The translations under genes and the position numbers were made by a program. Shown here in pieces: positions 51,323-60,559 of a stretch of 64,000 nucleotides of DNA. Below the pieces are notes generated by a model. It was given only the letters and a program-made list of their open reading frames with translations. It did not search any database and had not been told where the DNA came from. Within the stretch, counting starts at the first letter, position 1; each line of letters starts with the position of its first letter. Source of the DNA: HK1 sp965204915 (GTDB lineage Bacteria; Pseudomonadota; Gammaproteobacteria; HK1); NCBI GenBank assembly GCA_965204915.1, contig OZ242023.1:2480001-2544000 (forward strand), read 5' to 3'.

Positions 51323-52162
51323 ATGACGACGAACGCGCTTGCCATGGATGCTCCCGGGCCGGCGGTGGAGATCCCCGACGTTCAGGGGAGCCCCGATACG
51401 CGCAACATCGCGATCGACAAGGTCGGAATCAAGGGCATCCGCCACCCGGTGCGGGTTCGGGACCGCTCCCAGGGGGAGCAGCACACCATCGCGACCTTCA
51501 ACATGTACGTGGAGCTTCCCCACAACTTCAAGGGGACCCACATGTCGCGCTTCGTGGCGATCCTGAACAACCACGAGTACGAGATCACCGTCCAGTCCTT
51601 CCGTGACATGCTCACCGAGATGACCACGTTGCTCGAAGCCGACGCCGGGCATATCGAGATGACCTTCCCGTACTTCGTCCGCAAGGCATCTCCCGTCACC
51701 GGGGTGACGAGCCTCATGGACTACGAGGTGACGCTGGTGGGCCGAATCGCGTCCGGATCGCCCCGGATCGAGGTGCACGTGGTGGTGCCGGTCACCAGCC
51801 TGTGTCCCTGCTCGAAGCGGATCTCGGACTACGGCGCCCACAACCAGCGCTCACACGTCACGGTGAAGGCCGCGACCCGCGCCTGGCTGTGGATCGAGGA
51901 GCTGATCGACGCCGTCGAATCCGAGGCGTCCTGCGAGCTGTTCGGGCTGCTCAAGCGGCCCGACGAGAAGTACGTTACCGAAAGGGCTTACGAGAATCCG
52001 AAGTTCGTCGAGGACATGGTGCGCGACATCGCACGGCGGCTGAACGACGAGGAGCGGATCGTCGGCTACGTGGTGGAGGCCGAGAACTTCGAGTCGATCC
52101 ACAACCACTCGGCCTACGCACTCATCGAGCGGGACAGGGAACGCGAAGCCTCGCCTGGCTGA
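51323..52162 (+). CDS. folE2: GTP cyclohydrolase FolE2 (type IB)
   Basis: A 279-residue GTP cyclohydrolase that opens folate synthesis and can use metals other than zinc. Marks are VQGSPDTRNIAIDKVGIKG, YVELPHNFKGTHMSRF, and VPVTSLCPCSKRISDYGAHN with the metal-ligand cysteine; HNQR follows. The C-terminal ENFESIHNHSAYA is typical. The start at 51323 follows GAGGGG. Zur control is common for this gene, but I see no Zur-like palindrome in the 227 bp upstream. Confidence 0.94.
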   Translation: MTTNALAMDAPGPAVEIPDVQGSPDTRNIAIDKVGIKGIRHPVRVRDRSQGEQHTIATFNMYVELPHNFKGTHMSRFVAILNNHEYEITVQSFRDMLTEMTTLLEADAGHIEMTFPYFVRKASPVTGVTSLMDYEVTLVGRIASGSPRIEVHVVVPVTSLCPCSKRISDYGAHNQRSHVTVKAATRAWLWIEELIDAVESEASCELFGLLKRPDEKYVTERAYENPKFVEDMVRDIARRLNDEERIVGYVVEAENFESIHNHSAYALIERDREREASPG

Positions 52163-52282
52163 ATCTCACAACGACCGGGATCCGCGGCATTTGCCGCCGG
52201 TATCGATACCGCCACAGCGTACGAAGCTCGTTCCCGGCCGCGAGCCTTCGACCCCGATGCGGTGCCTCTCCGAAGACCGCGG

Positions 52283-53065
52283 TCACTTCTCCTCCGCCTT
52301 GATTTCCGACCAGATCGTGTCGAGCGCAGCCACATCGAGCGTCTCTGCCGAAGCGCCGTCGGCGCGGGCCCGGCGCTCCAGCTCGCGAAACCGGCGCTCG
52401 AACTTCCGGTTGGCGACTCGGGCGGAGGATTCGGGATCGGCGTCCAGATGGCGTGCCAGATTGGCGATGGTGAACAGAAGATCCCCGAGCTCGTGGTGGA
52501 TGGCCAGCCGATCGCCGGTGCGCACCGCCTCCCTCACCTCGCAGAGCTCCTCCGAGATCTTGTCGAACACCTCGTCCGCATTCGGCCAGTCGAATCCGCA
52601 CCTCGCGGCGCGGCGCTGGAGCTTGACGGCACGGATCAGGGCCGGCAGGGCGACGGGAACGCCGTCGAGAAGGCTCTCGGCCCCTTCACCTCCGGAGCGC
52701 TCCGCCGCCTTCATCTCCTCCCACCTCGCCGACTGCTCCGCCACGCTCGATTCCTCCGCATCGGCGAACACGTGCGGGTGGCGGCGAATCATCTTGCCGG
52801 TGATCGCATCGACGACGTCGCCAAAATCGAAGGCACCGGACTCGCGTGCGATCTGCGCGTGGAACACGACCTGGAAGAGCAGGTCGCCGAGCTCGTCCAC
52901 GAGGTCGGAGAGATCGCTCCGTTCTATCGCGTCGGCGACCTCGTAGGCTTCCTCGATCGTATACGGGGCGACGGTGGCGAAGGTCTGCACCCGATCCCAG
53001 GGACACCCGCGCTCGGGATCGCGCAGCCGCGCCATGACGCCGATGAGATCGTCGATGTTGCTCAT
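52283..53065 (-). CDS. mazG: Nucleoside triphosphate pyrophosphohydrolase MazG
   Basis: A 260-residue all-alpha NTP pyrophosphohydrolase with two MazG domains. CPWDRVQTFATVAPYTIEEA followed by DLVDELGDLLFQVVFHAQIA is the first. KISEELCEVREAV with HHELGDLLFTIANLARHL is the second, catalytic one (EExxE...ExxD). The start is ATG 53065, MSNIDDLIGVMARLRD. Confidence 0.93.
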   Translation of the reverse strand: MSNIDDLIGVMARLRDPERGCPWDRVQTFATVAPYTIEEAYEVADAIERSDLSDLVDELGDLLFQVVFHAQIARESGAFDFGDVVDAITGKMIRRHPHVFADAEESSVAEQSARWEEMKAAERSGGEGAESLLDGVPVALPALIRAVKLQRRAARCGFDWPNADEVFDKISEELCEVREAVRTGDRLAIHHELGDLLFTIANLARHLDADPESSARVANRKFERRFRELERRARADGASAETLDVAALDTIWSEIKAEEK

Positions 53066-53162
53066 GCGTGCAGTCCGGGCCGGGCCATCGAGCCAATCCG
53101 GTGCAAGGCGCGGCTCTCCCCTTCGAAGGCGCCGGAAGGCGGCAGGCATCTGCAAGGGGCCG

Positions 53163-53942
53163 TCAGCAAGACATGCCTCGACGTCGGCCGCCGGTCACGA
53201 ACCCGGCGAGCAGCCTCCGCACCTTCGCGAGCCCGGATTCCAGGTTCGACCGGATCGTCTCCATGGCCAGTGGCCCGGCGCTCCTGCCCGCGGCGCGGTT
53301 GGACACCACCACGCAGTGTGCGTAGCTCATGCCGAACTCGCGCGCCAGCGCCGCCTCGGGCATTCCGGTCATTCCGACCACGTCGCATCCGTCGCTCTCC
53401 AGACGGTCGATCTCCGCCGCCGATTCGAGCCGCGGTCCCTGCGTCGCCGCATACGTGCCGCCGTCGACCGCATCGACGCCGGTGCGCCGTGCGGCGTCGA
53501 GCAGCCCCCCCCGCAGACGTTCGCAATACGGTGAAGTGAAGTCGACGTGCACCACGTGGTCGAGACCATCCTCGAAGAACGTATGGCCCCTCGACCAAGT
53601 GTAGTCGACGATCTGATCGGGTATCACGATCGCGCCCTCGTCGAGCTCGGGACGGATGCCCCCGGCCGCCGCGACGGCGATGATCCGCCGTATCCCGGCG
53701 TGATGCAGCGCCCAGACGTTGGCGCGGTAGTTCACGCGATGGGGCGGGATGGCATGGGGCACGCCGTGACGTGCAAGAAACGTGATCTCGACACCCTCCA
53801 GCCGACCATGGCTCAGCAGCGCCGAGGGTTCGCCCCACGGTGTGCGGACCGGCTCCCGATGCAGGATTTCCATCCCGTCGAGCATCGCGAGCCCCGTCCC
53901 GCCGATGACCGCCAGATCCTTCACGTCGGACGGGGCCTTCAT
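53163..53942 (-). CDS. S-methyl-5'-thioinosine phosphorylase (MTAP/PNP family)
   Basis: A 259-residue purine nucleoside phosphorylase-fold enzyme: IGGTGLAML, LARHGVPHAIPPHRVNYRAN, GGTYAATQGPRLESAAEI and VVGMTGMPEAALARE. In the purine pocket it has SNRAAGRS with Asn, where adenosine-specific MTAPs have Asp. This favours 6-oxopurine substrates, as in the Pseudomonas MTIP enzyme. The product hypoxanthine can be salvaged by the adjacent hpt, 16 bp away. Confidence 0.85.
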   Translation of the reverse strand: MKAPSDVKDLAVIGGTGLAMLDGMEILHREPVRTPWGEPSALLSHGRLEGVEITFLARHGVPHAIPPHRVNYRANVWALHHAGIRRIIAVAAAGGIRPELDEGAIVIPDQIVDYTWSRGHTFFEDGLDHVVHVDFTSPYCERLRGGLLDAARRTGVDAVDGGTYAATQGPRLESAAEIDRLESDGCDVVGMTGMPEAALAREFGMSYAHCVVVSNRAAGRSAGPLAMETIRSNLESGLAKVRRLLAGFVTGGRRRGMSC

Positions 53943-53958
53943 GGCCGCCGGATCCCCG

Positions 53959-54504
53959 TTACTGATTCAGCGCGTAGATCGCGGGGAGGTTGCGGAAGTA
54001 GCCCCGGTAATCCATCCCGCAGCCGAACACGTATCGATCGTCCACCTCGAGTCCGGTGAAGTCGGCGCGGTCGAATGCCCGGGGCCGCCCGATCTGCTTG
54101 TCGACGAGCACCGCGCAGTAGATCTCGCGCGCGCCGAGCTCCCGGCAGTGTCCGATGATCGCGGCAAGGGTGATGCCTTCGTCGAGGATGTCGTCGACGA
54201 CGAGCACGCTCCGGCCCTTGAAGTCGCTCGACGGATGGGCGATCCACTCCAGGGTCCGGCCCCGCACGTCGCCCCGGTAGCGGGTCGCGTGGACGTAATC
54301 GATCTCGACCGGGAACTCGAGCTGCGACACGATCCTCGACGCGGGCACCATGCCGCCCATCATCACCGGGATGATCAGGGGACTGCTCGCCCGGAGAACA
54401 CCGGAGATCTCGCGCGCGAGCTTCGTGTACGCGGCGTCCACGTCGGCCGCGCTCCACACGAGGTCCGCGGTCTCCAACACCAGCGCGTACTGTGCCGAAT
54501 CCAT
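53959..54504 (-). CDS. hpt: Hypoxanthine(-guanine) phosphoribosyltransferase
   Basis: A 181-residue PRTase. The PRPP motif is GRSVLVVDDILDEGITLAAI, with DYVHATRYRG forming the flexible loop and a C-terminal GCGMDYRGYFRNLPAIYAL purine-site segment, which matches the hypoxanthine PRTases encoded beside MTIP in pseudomonads. It converts hypoxanthine and PRPP to IMP. Confidence 0.92.
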   Translation of the reverse strand: MDSAQYALVLETADLVWSAADVDAAYTKLAREISGVLRASSPLIIPVMMGGMVPASRIVSQLEFPVEIDYVHATRYRGDVRGRTLEWIAHPSSDFKGRSVLVVDDILDEGITLAAIIGHCRELGAREIYCAVLVDKQIGRPRAFDRADFTGLEVDDRYVFGCGMDYRGYFRNLPAIYALNQ

Positions 54505-54663
54505 GAATCAGCTCCCCGGTTCCAACGCCCGCGTGGCAAAACGCAGCCATGCGCCGACACGCCATCCGAGCGGAGAGAAGAGAGCCTCCTGCCCACGAAC
54601 CACCACCGTCCCGTCCCGTGCGCCGTACGTTATTGCGCCGCGGCACCCTCTTGAAAGCTCACT

Positions 54664-55383
54664 TCAGCTCACTTCGTCCTCGTCGAATGCATCGAGCGGG
54701 GGATTGCCGTCGTGGATGAGGAAGGACCGTCGCTGGCGGTAGGCTTCACGGGTGAAGACGTATGGATCGAGCGCCGATTCTTCACGTATCTTCGCCGCGC
54801 TGGCGAGGTTCGCCCGCTGGTCGACGATCTCCAGCACCGCCAGCGGAAGCGCGGCGACGTAGGTCAAGGCGTCGGTCAGCATTCCGACGACGATCCCCGG
54901 CGTATCCCGGACCGAACTCGGCCCGAGCAAGGGATAGTGCACATGGTTCCCCTCCCCCATGCCCCAGACCGCGAGGGTCTGGCCGAAATCCTCTTCGTGC
55001 CGCTCCAGACCGAATCCGGTCGACACGTCGAACAAGCCGCCGATGCCCAAGGTGGTGTTGAACACGAACCGGGCGGAATCCTGCATCGCAAGCTCGATCT
55101 TGCCCTGGAGAAGCTGGTTGAGCACGGTTCCAGGATACGCCGCGTTGTCCAGGAAGTTGTGGATGCCGCTGCGCAGCCCACCCGGGAGCTTCGAGTAGAG
55201 ATTGGCGACGGGCTCCAGCAAGGCTTGATCGAGCGTGTCGTTGAACCCGTAGAAGGTCCGATTCGCGGGCTCCCACGGATCGGTGGGATCGCCACTGGTG
55301 ACCGTCGTGGCACAACCGGCGACGGCGAGCATGGCTGCTCCAGCAACGACTGCCCGGCAGCCACGCAATGCATGGCGGATCAT
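54664..55383 (-). CDS. mlaA: Outer-membrane lipoprotein MlaA (VacJ)
   Basis: A 239-residue lipoprotein of the Mla lipid-asymmetry pathway. The signal ends in the lipobox LAVAGC. DPWEPANRTFYGFNDTLDQA, NFLDNAAYPGTVLNQLLQGK, RFVFNTTLGIGGLFDVSTGF and WGMGEGNHVHYPLLGPSSVRD are family marks. The rest of the mla operon is not in the window. Confidence 0.94.
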   Translation of the reverse strand: MIRHALRGCRAVVAGAAMLAVAGCATTVTSGDPTDPWEPANRTFYGFNDTLDQALLEPVANLYSKLPGGLRSGIHNFLDNAAYPGTVLNQLLQGKIELAMQDSARFVFNTTLGIGGLFDVSTGFGLERHEEDFGQTLAVWGMGEGNHVHYPLLGPSSVRDTPGIVVGMLTDALTYVAALPLAVLEIVDQRANLASAAKIREESALDPYVFTREAYRQRRSFLIHDGNPPLDAFDEDEVS

Positions 55384-55630
55384 GGAAGGCTCCCGAGTTC
55401 CGGCGTGTCCGGGGCGCGGCGTGCGATGATGCTGGATTCAAGAATCCCGTTCAAGACCGGGTCTCGTCCCACCGGACATGAGTTCGAGCGGAGGGCGTGC
55501 ATCCAGTATCGAGCCGGGTCGCAGCCCTTCGCGCGAATGGCGGCCGGGACCGCCTTGCAACATGCGGTGGCCGTTGTTCATCGGAAACGCTCATGGCGAC
55601 GAGTGGGCGGCGAGTGGAGCCTCGGGACCG

Positions 55631-56566
55631 TCAGAGCAGGTTGCCGTCCGCGCCCACGAGCGGGACCCCGTGCTCGCGCAGGATGGCTTCGATCGCCTCC
55701 GCGTTCTCGTCGAGCAGCTTCTGGAGCTCTTCCTTGCGCGCCTTCTGCCCGAAGCGCACCCCGGCGGAGATCCCGAAGTGCAGGTGTACGCCCGGCTCCG
55801 AGGTCATGGGGATCACCGTGATCGGGACGTCGGGGTTGCTGCGCACGAAGTGGCCCGCGATCGGTCCCCACATGACGGTCACGTCGATCCTGCCCGCGAG
55901 GAGATCCTCCTGCTCGAGCTGGCCGGGGCGCACCTTGGGGTTGCCGTGCTGCGAGGCGTAGGCGACCTCGATGCGGTCGAGCATCCCATGCTTCGCCAGC
56001 CACAGGGTGCCCGGGTTGCGCTCGGCGAGGCCGAAGCGGAGCTTGCCGCGCCGGGCCGGGTCGAGGGCCAGCAGGTCCCCGGCCGAGCGGATGTCGTCCA
56101 GCCCGCGTCCGTTCACGTAGACCAGGGCGTAGGTCGAGTGGTAGTAGGGCTTCGTGGTGATCGCCAGCTCGTAGCCCGCGGGCAGCCCCATCACCGCGTC
56201 GCACTTGTATTCGCCGTCGTCTCCGCGGGCCCGGAGGGTGTTGCGGATGAACCCCATCCGCTGCGGGAACCAGGTGTATTCGACCGGGAGTCCGAGCTTG
56301 CCGGCCAGCAGGGACGCGATCTCGTTCTCGAACCCCTCCCCGCGCTCGTTGGACCAGGGAAGGTAGTGGGGGTCGGCGCAGACCTTGAAGGCGGTCCGCT
56401 CCGCCGCGCCGGCAGTAGCGGCGCCGGCCAGGGCAATGGCGGCTGAAGCCGCGAGCATGATCCCGGCGCCTGCGATTCCGCGCAACGGAATCGCCAGGCG
56501 ACCGCGCAAGCGGTCGCCGCTGGCCGTGCCCACTCCGGATTTCATCGACCGCCGGTCGCCGTTCAT
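55631..56566 (-). CDS. xoxJ: XoxJ/MxaJ-type periplasmic protein of quinoprotein alcohol dehydrogenase
   Basis: A 311-residue periplasmic binding-protein-fold protein of the quinoprotein-dehydrogenase-associated group. The N-terminal signal (~30-55) ends TAGAAERT, then FKVCADPHYLPWSN and GFENEIASLLAGKLGLPVEY. The last gene of xoxF-xoxG-xoxJ, it is thought to aid maturation or PQQ/metal loading of the dehydrogenase. The start at 56566 overlaps the xoxG stop (ATGA); ATG 56545 is an alternative. Confidence 0.9.
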   Translation of the reverse strand: MNGDRRSMKSGVGTASGDRLRGRLAIPLRGIAGAGIMLAASAAIALAGAATAGAAERTAFKVCADPHYLPWSNERGEGFENEIASLLAGKLGLPVEYTWFPQRMGFIRNTLRARGDDGEYKCDAVMGLPAGYELAITTKPYYHSTYALVYVNGRGLDDIRSAGDLLALDPARRGKLRFGLAERNPGTLWLAKHGMLDRIEVAYASQHGNPKVRPGQLEQEDLLAGRIDVTVMWGPIAGHFVRSNPDVPITVIPMTSEPGVHLHFGISAGVRFGQKARKEELQKLLDENAEAIEAILREHGVPLVGADGNLL

Positions 56567-57015
56567 CGGTCGTAGCGCTTCAGCTTGCCCCCCGGGAGCA
56601 CTCCCTCGGAGCGGGCCATGAGGTAGGCATAGAGCTGATCGACGTACTTCATGACGTTGGGGTTCTCCTTCCAGGGGGGCATCACCCCGATCTGCCCCTG
56701 GTAGCCGTTGGTGACCACCTCCATGAACCGCGCGTGGTCGATCTCGCGCATCTTGTCGAGGAGGCTCGGCCCGATGGTGCTGCCGCTCCCGTCGAGGCCG
56801 TGGCAGACCTGGCACTGGCTGAACGCCCGGTAGCCGCGGGTCAGCCAGAGGTCGATCTTGCAGGTGCCGGCGTCGCCTTCCGTCCCGCACTGGACGTGGC
56901 CTTCGTACGAGGGGGGGTCCCCGGCCAGGGCGGAGGGCGCCGCGAATCCGGCGAGGCTGCCGATCGCCGCCGCCGCGGCCAGCCTCGCAAAGCTCACGCG
57001 AAAGTACCGGTGCAC
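56563..57015 (-). CDS. xoxG: Cytochrome c, electron acceptor of methanol dehydrogenase (XoxG)
   Basis: A 150-residue secreted c-type cytochrome. The signal ends SALA-GDPPS. The single haem motif is Cys68-x2-Cys71-His72 (CQVCH). The likely axial methionine is in GVMPPWKENPNV. Two further cysteines (VQCGTEGDAGTC) precede the haem. It accepts electrons from XoxF. It is 273 bp downstream of xoxF, across a terminator-like hairpin and a tandem repeat. Confidence 0.92.
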   Translation of the reverse strand: MHRYFRVSFARLAAAAAIGSLAGFAAPSALAGDPPSYEGHVQCGTEGDAGTCKIDLWLTRGYRAFSQCQVCHGLDGSGSTIGPSLLDKMREIDHARFMEVVTNGYQGQIGVMPPWKENPNVMKYVDQLYAYLMARSEGVLPGGKLKRYDR

Positions 57016-57060
57016 CTTGGAAGATCCTCTGTCAGCGTTGTGGGGTTGCTTCGAGGCAAT

Positions 57061-57138
57061 CGCGTGACCGCTAACGCAGTCACGTCCGCGTGACCGCTGG
57101 CACGGTCATGTCCGCGCGATCACTGACGCCGTCGCGTC
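57061..57138. repeat. 26-bp tandem repeat x3 between xoxF and xoxG
   Basis: Units at 57061-57086, 57087-57112 and 57113-57138 share CGCGTGACCGCT...GTCA-GTC with a few changes. They lie about 50-120 bp before the xoxG start. The inner inverted pairs (GTGACCGC / GCGGTCAC-like) could form small hairpins. Confidence 0.75.
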
Positions 57139-57193
57139 CACATCCGGTACGCGAAGAACGGTTTGTTCCATGCGATCCCACGCCGGAAACGAA

Positions 57194-57223
57194 ACCGGCC
57201 GCGGTATGGGCGCCGCGGCCGGT
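57194..57223 (-). terminator. Strong hairpin downstream of xoxF
   Basis: ACCGGCCGCGG and its perfect complement (11 bp) are separated by an 8-nt loop. Read on the minus strand the hairpin is followed by TTTCGTTT. It begins about 65 bp after the xoxF stop. It probably ends or attenuates xoxF transcription so that xoxF mRNA exceeds xoxG-xoxJ mRNA, or acts as a 3' stabiliser. Confidence 0.65.
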
Positions 57224-57288
57224 GAACGAAGCATCCGGTCATCCGGGGAACCGGCGGCCCGGAAGCCGCCGGCCACCCGTCGAACCAA

Positions 57289-59106
57289 TCAACCCGGCAG
57301 GGCGAAGACGGTCAGCACGCCGCCGAGCTGGGTATGCTTGCTGAGGCCCCTGTAGGCGCCCACGGCTCCCAGCCCGTCGGTGTCGCCTTCCAGGCCCGCG
57401 GCCATGCCGATGCCGGCCCAGCCGCCGATCCCGGACAGGACGCCGACGTACTGCTTGCCGTTGTAGGTCCAGGTGTTCACGTTGCCGATGATGCCGGACG
57501 GGGTCTTGAAGCTGTACAGCTCGGCCCCGCTGTTGGCGTCCACCGCCTTGAGGTATCCGTCCAGGGTGCCGTAGAACACCACGTCGCCACCGGTGGCCAA
57601 CGCGCCGCTCCACACCGAGAAGGCTTCCGGCAGCGACCAGACGATCTCGCCCTTCGCCGCGTCCCACGCGATGAAGTTGCCGAGGTGGTCGGTGCCGTTG
57701 TTCATCACGCGCCCGGCCGGGAACATGCTGAGCGTGGCGCCGACGTAGGGCTGTCCGGCGACGTACTCGACGAGGAAGGGCTCGTAGTCCATGCACACGT
57801 GGTTGGTGGGCACATAGAACAGGCCGGTGCGCGGCGAGTAGGCGGCGGGCTGCTGGTCCTTGCTGCCGAGGGCGGCGGGGCAGATGTTCTGGGTGTTGAC
57901 GTCCTCACCCTGCTGGTCGGTGCTGTACTGCGCCACCACCTGCGGCCGTCCGGTCTCCATGTCCACGTGGGTCGCCCAGTTCACCGCCGGGTCGTACTTC
58001 TCCGCCACCAGCAGCTCGCCGGTCACCCGGTCCAGGGTGTAGGCGAAGCCGTTGCGGTCGAAGTGCACGAGCACCTTGCGCATCATGCCGTCGATCTCGA
58101 TGTCGGCGAGGATGTTCTCGTTGACGCCGTCGTAGTCCCATTCGTCGTGCGGGGTCATCTGGTAGACCCAGCGGGCCATGCCGGTGTCCGCGTCGCGCGC
58201 GAAGATGGTCATCGACCACTTGTTGTCGCCCGGGCGCACCACCGGGTTCCAGGTGCTGGGGTTGCCGGTGCCGTAGTAGATGAGGTTCAGCTCCGGATCG
58301 TAGGTGTACCAGCCCCACGTGGTGCCGCCGCCGATCTTCCATTGATCGCCCTTCCACGAGTTCAGGCTGGAGTCCTTGCCCACCGGCTTGCCCAGATGGG
58401 TGGTCATCTCGGGATCGATCAGCATCTCGTCGTCGGGACCGGTGCTGTAGCCCTTCCACACCAGGCTGCCGTCGTTGATGTCGTAGGCGGCGAGGAACCC
58501 GCGCACCCCGAACTCGCCACCGCTGATCCCGGTGTACACCTTGTCGTGGACCACGATGGGAGAGTTGGTGTTGGTCTCGCCCTTGCCCGGGTCGCCGTTG
58601 ACCGCCTTCCAGAGCACCTTGCCGGTGTTCGCGTCGAGCGCGACCAGGGTGGTGTCCGCCTGCTGCAGGAAGATCTTGCCCTCGGCGTAGGCCAGACCGC
58701 GGTAGACGGTGTCGCAGCACATCACCGGAATGGTGGCGGCCCCGTCCTGCTTCGGCACGTAGCTCCAGTTGATGCTCTGGTCGACCAGGTTGATCGAGAA
58801 CACCTTGTTGGGGAAGGGGGTGTGGACGAACATGGTGTCGCCGATCACCAGCGGTCCGCCCTCGTGCCCGCGCAGGACGCCGGTGGAGAAGGTCCACGCG
58901 ACCTGCAGGTCACCGACGTTGTCCTTGTCGATCTGCGCGAGCGGGCTGTAGCGGGATCCGTCGTAGGTCCTGCCCCACATGGCCCAGTTGTTGGGGTTCT
59001 TCGAAAGCATCGTCACGTCGTCGTTGGCCGAGACGACCCCCGGCGTCGCGACGGCCGCCCCCAACGCGATGGAAGCGATGAACGGGAGCAATTTTCTGAT
59101 GATCAT
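57289..59106 (-). CDS. xoxF: Lanthanide-dependent methanol dehydrogenase, PQQ-binding large subunit
   Basis: A 605-residue periplasmic eight-bladed quinoprotein oxidising methanol. The signal peptide is MIIRKLLPFIASIALGAAVA with cleavage near VVSA-NDD. The CCDTVYRG vicinal cysteines, W-docking motifs such as YDPELNLIYYGTGNPSTWNP and catalytic Asp324 in HDEWDYDGVNE are present. Asp326, two residues on (Ala in calcium MxaF), is the lanthanide-coordinating residue and marks XoxF. GGAGGAG precedes ATG 59106. No mxaI-like small subunit is present, as expected for XoxF. Confidence 0.96.
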   Translation of the reverse strand: MIIRKLLPFIASIALGAAVATPGVVSANDDVTMLSKNPNNWAMWGRTYDGSRYSPLAQIDKDNVGDLQVAWTFSTGVLRGHEGGPLVIGDTMFVHTPFPNKVFSINLVDQSINWSYVPKQDGAATIPVMCCDTVYRGLAYAEGKIFLQQADTTLVALDANTGKVLWKAVNGDPGKGETNTNSPIVVHDKVYTGISGGEFGVRGFLAAYDINDGSLVWKGYSTGPDDEMLIDPEMTTHLGKPVGKDSSLNSWKGDQWKIGGGTTWGWYTYDPELNLIYYGTGNPSTWNPVVRPGDNKWSMTIFARDADTGMARWVYQMTPHDEWDYDGVNENILADIEIDGMMRKVLVHFDRNGFAYTLDRVTGELLVAEKYDPAVNWATHVDMETGRPQVVAQYSTDQQGEDVNTQNICPAALGSKDQQPAAYSPRTGLFYVPTNHVCMDYEPFLVEYVAGQPYVGATLSMFPAGRVMNNGTDHLGNFIAWDAAKGEIVWSLPEAFSVWSGALATGGDVVFYGTLDGYLKAVDANSGAELYSFKTPSGIIGNVNTWTYNGKQYVGVLSGIGGWAGIGMAAGLEGDTDGLGAVGAYRGLSKHTQLGGVLTVFALPG

Positions 59107-59458
59107 GACTCTCCTCCGTTTCTGGTTTTGGATGGCTGGCGGGCCGGACGCCGGAACGTGCGGTCGGGATGGTCGAGCCCACGACCGACGAATCATCCGA
59201 TACCGTGCCCTGTTGTCCTCGATCCGGCACATCGGACGATCGGCTCGACGACGGAGCCTACACAAGCCACGGGTGAATGCCAACAGGCAGGAGAGGCCAA
59301 ACCGGTATTCTTGACGGCAGATTCTGAAATATCAACAGAATTCAATAAATTACGTGAAAAAAATCAAAAAATACATCATAAATAAAGCTATAATCATTTG
59401 ATATTTCTTGTGTTTGCCCCTTGGCGGGAATTGCAACCCGGCGCTGGCGGCGCCGGCA
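59107..59458 (-). promoter_or_regulatory. AT-rich intergenic region upstream of xoxF
   Basis: 352 bp with no gene. Bases ~59315-59410 are sharply AT-rich (runs such as AAAAAAATCAAAAAATACATC), unlike the rest of the window, and are the likely promoter zone for minus-strand xoxF, leaving a leader of roughly 180 bases. I could not fix a -35/-10 pair or a regulator site. Confidence 0.5.
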
Positions 59459-59830
59459 TCATTGCCCCGAGGCGCCGGCGACCCGGGAGACGAAGCACTC
59501 CGCCTCGGCCTCCCGGCGCAAGGTGCGAAATTCCGCGATGCGCTTCCTCGATTGCGGGGCCGCATCGCGGAACATGCCTCCCCTCTCCCCCGGGGTGCCG
59601 TAGAGGAAGCTCAGGGTCTCGGCCGCGGTGTAGTCCCGGTACGCGATCCGGGACGCGATCCTGTCGACCGTGCAGATGCACGGGTAGAGGGTGTCGTAGC
59701 TCTGGCCCCCCCGCTCGCCCATGCAGGAAAGCACGAACTCGACACGGGCCTGGGTGGGGAAGTCGTTCGCCATCGCACCGCCTCCACAGGATAATGCGGC
59801 GAGCGCCAGCGCAAGCAGCGGCTTCTTCAT
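59459..59830 (-). CDS. Small secreted cysteine-containing protein of the methanol-oxidation region
   Basis: A 123-residue protein with signal MKKPLLALALAALSCGGGAMA. The mature part has FVLSCMGERGGQSYDTLYPC then CTVDRIASRI, and one late cysteine. It belongs to a group of conserved hypothetical proteins I associate with xox/PQQ loci of methylotrophs; no function is known. It is upstream of xoxF on the same strand. Confidence 0.65.
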   Translation of the reverse strand: MKKPLLALALAALSCGGGAMANDFPTQARVEFVLSCMGERGGQSYDTLYPCICTVDRIASRIAYRDYTAAETLSFLYGTPGERGGMFRDAAPQSRKRIAEFRTLRREAEAECFVSRVAGASGQ

Positions 59831-59964
59831 GACGTGGACACCTGGAGGAACGAAGGATGGATGGTAACGGACGCTCGCGCGGTTGTCAGGGCAGAGGGAG
59901 GGCAGGCAGGGGGAGGGATACGCCAGGGCCGGCGATCCGGTGCCGCACGCTCCCGTTCGGCGCC

Positions 59965-60495
59965 ATGCTCGGGCGGGCGGGCCCGGCGCTGCTGGCCGCG
60001 GCGCTGCTCTCCCTGCCGGGGCAGGCCGCGCAGTGCGCGGAGCCGAAACGGGTCGCGGTGCTCGACGTCGAGCTCATGAAGGCGGACTACCTGCCCGATC
60101 CCCACCGGATCACGCCCGAAGAGCGCGGGCGCCTCGACATGATCGCCGACCTCATCCGGGACCGGCTGCGCGCGGAGGGCTACGACCCCGTCCCCGCCGC
60201 GCAGACCAGGGCCGCCATCCGGGCCGCGGACCCCGGGCAATACCTGCACGCCTGCAACGGCTGCGAGCGCGACATCGCGCGCGATCTCGGAGCCGACTGG
60301 GTGGCGGTCGGCTGGATCCAGCTCGTCAGCTACCTGATCCTCAACCTCAACGTCCTGGTGATCGACGTCGAGAGCGGCGCTCCGGTCGCCCGCGCCTTCG
60401 TGGACCTGCGCGGCAACACCGAGCGCTCCTGGCGGCGCGCGACGATCTACATGCTGGACAACATCCTCGTGGACCGGCTGGCCCGGCGCCGTTAG
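59965..60495 (+). CDS. DUF3280/DUF2380-like secreted protein
   Basis: A 176-residue protein starting at ATG 59965 with a signal segment (AGPALLAAALLSLPGQAAQCA). RVAVLDVELMKADYLPD, RDRLRAEGYDPVP, ACNGCERDIARDLGADWVAVGWIQ and a C-terminal MLDNILVDRL fit a domain found beside quinoprotein genes in methylotrophs. It has a flavour of TolB-like/ABC-accessory N-domains. Its role is unknown. It is divergent from the small secreted protein gene. Confidence 0.7.
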   Translation: MLGRAGPALLAAALLSLPGQAAQCAEPKRVAVLDVELMKADYLPDPHRITPEERGRLDMIADLIRDRLRAEGYDPVPAAQTRAAIRAADPGQYLHACNGCERDIARDLGADWVAVGWIQLVSYLILNLNVLVIDVESGAPVARAFVDLRGNTERSWRRATIYMLDNILVDRLARRR

Positions 60496-60559
60496 CGCGC
60501 GGGGATCCGGGACGAAGATCCGGGCGCCGCCGACTCCGACCTCCGCACGGTGGATCCTT

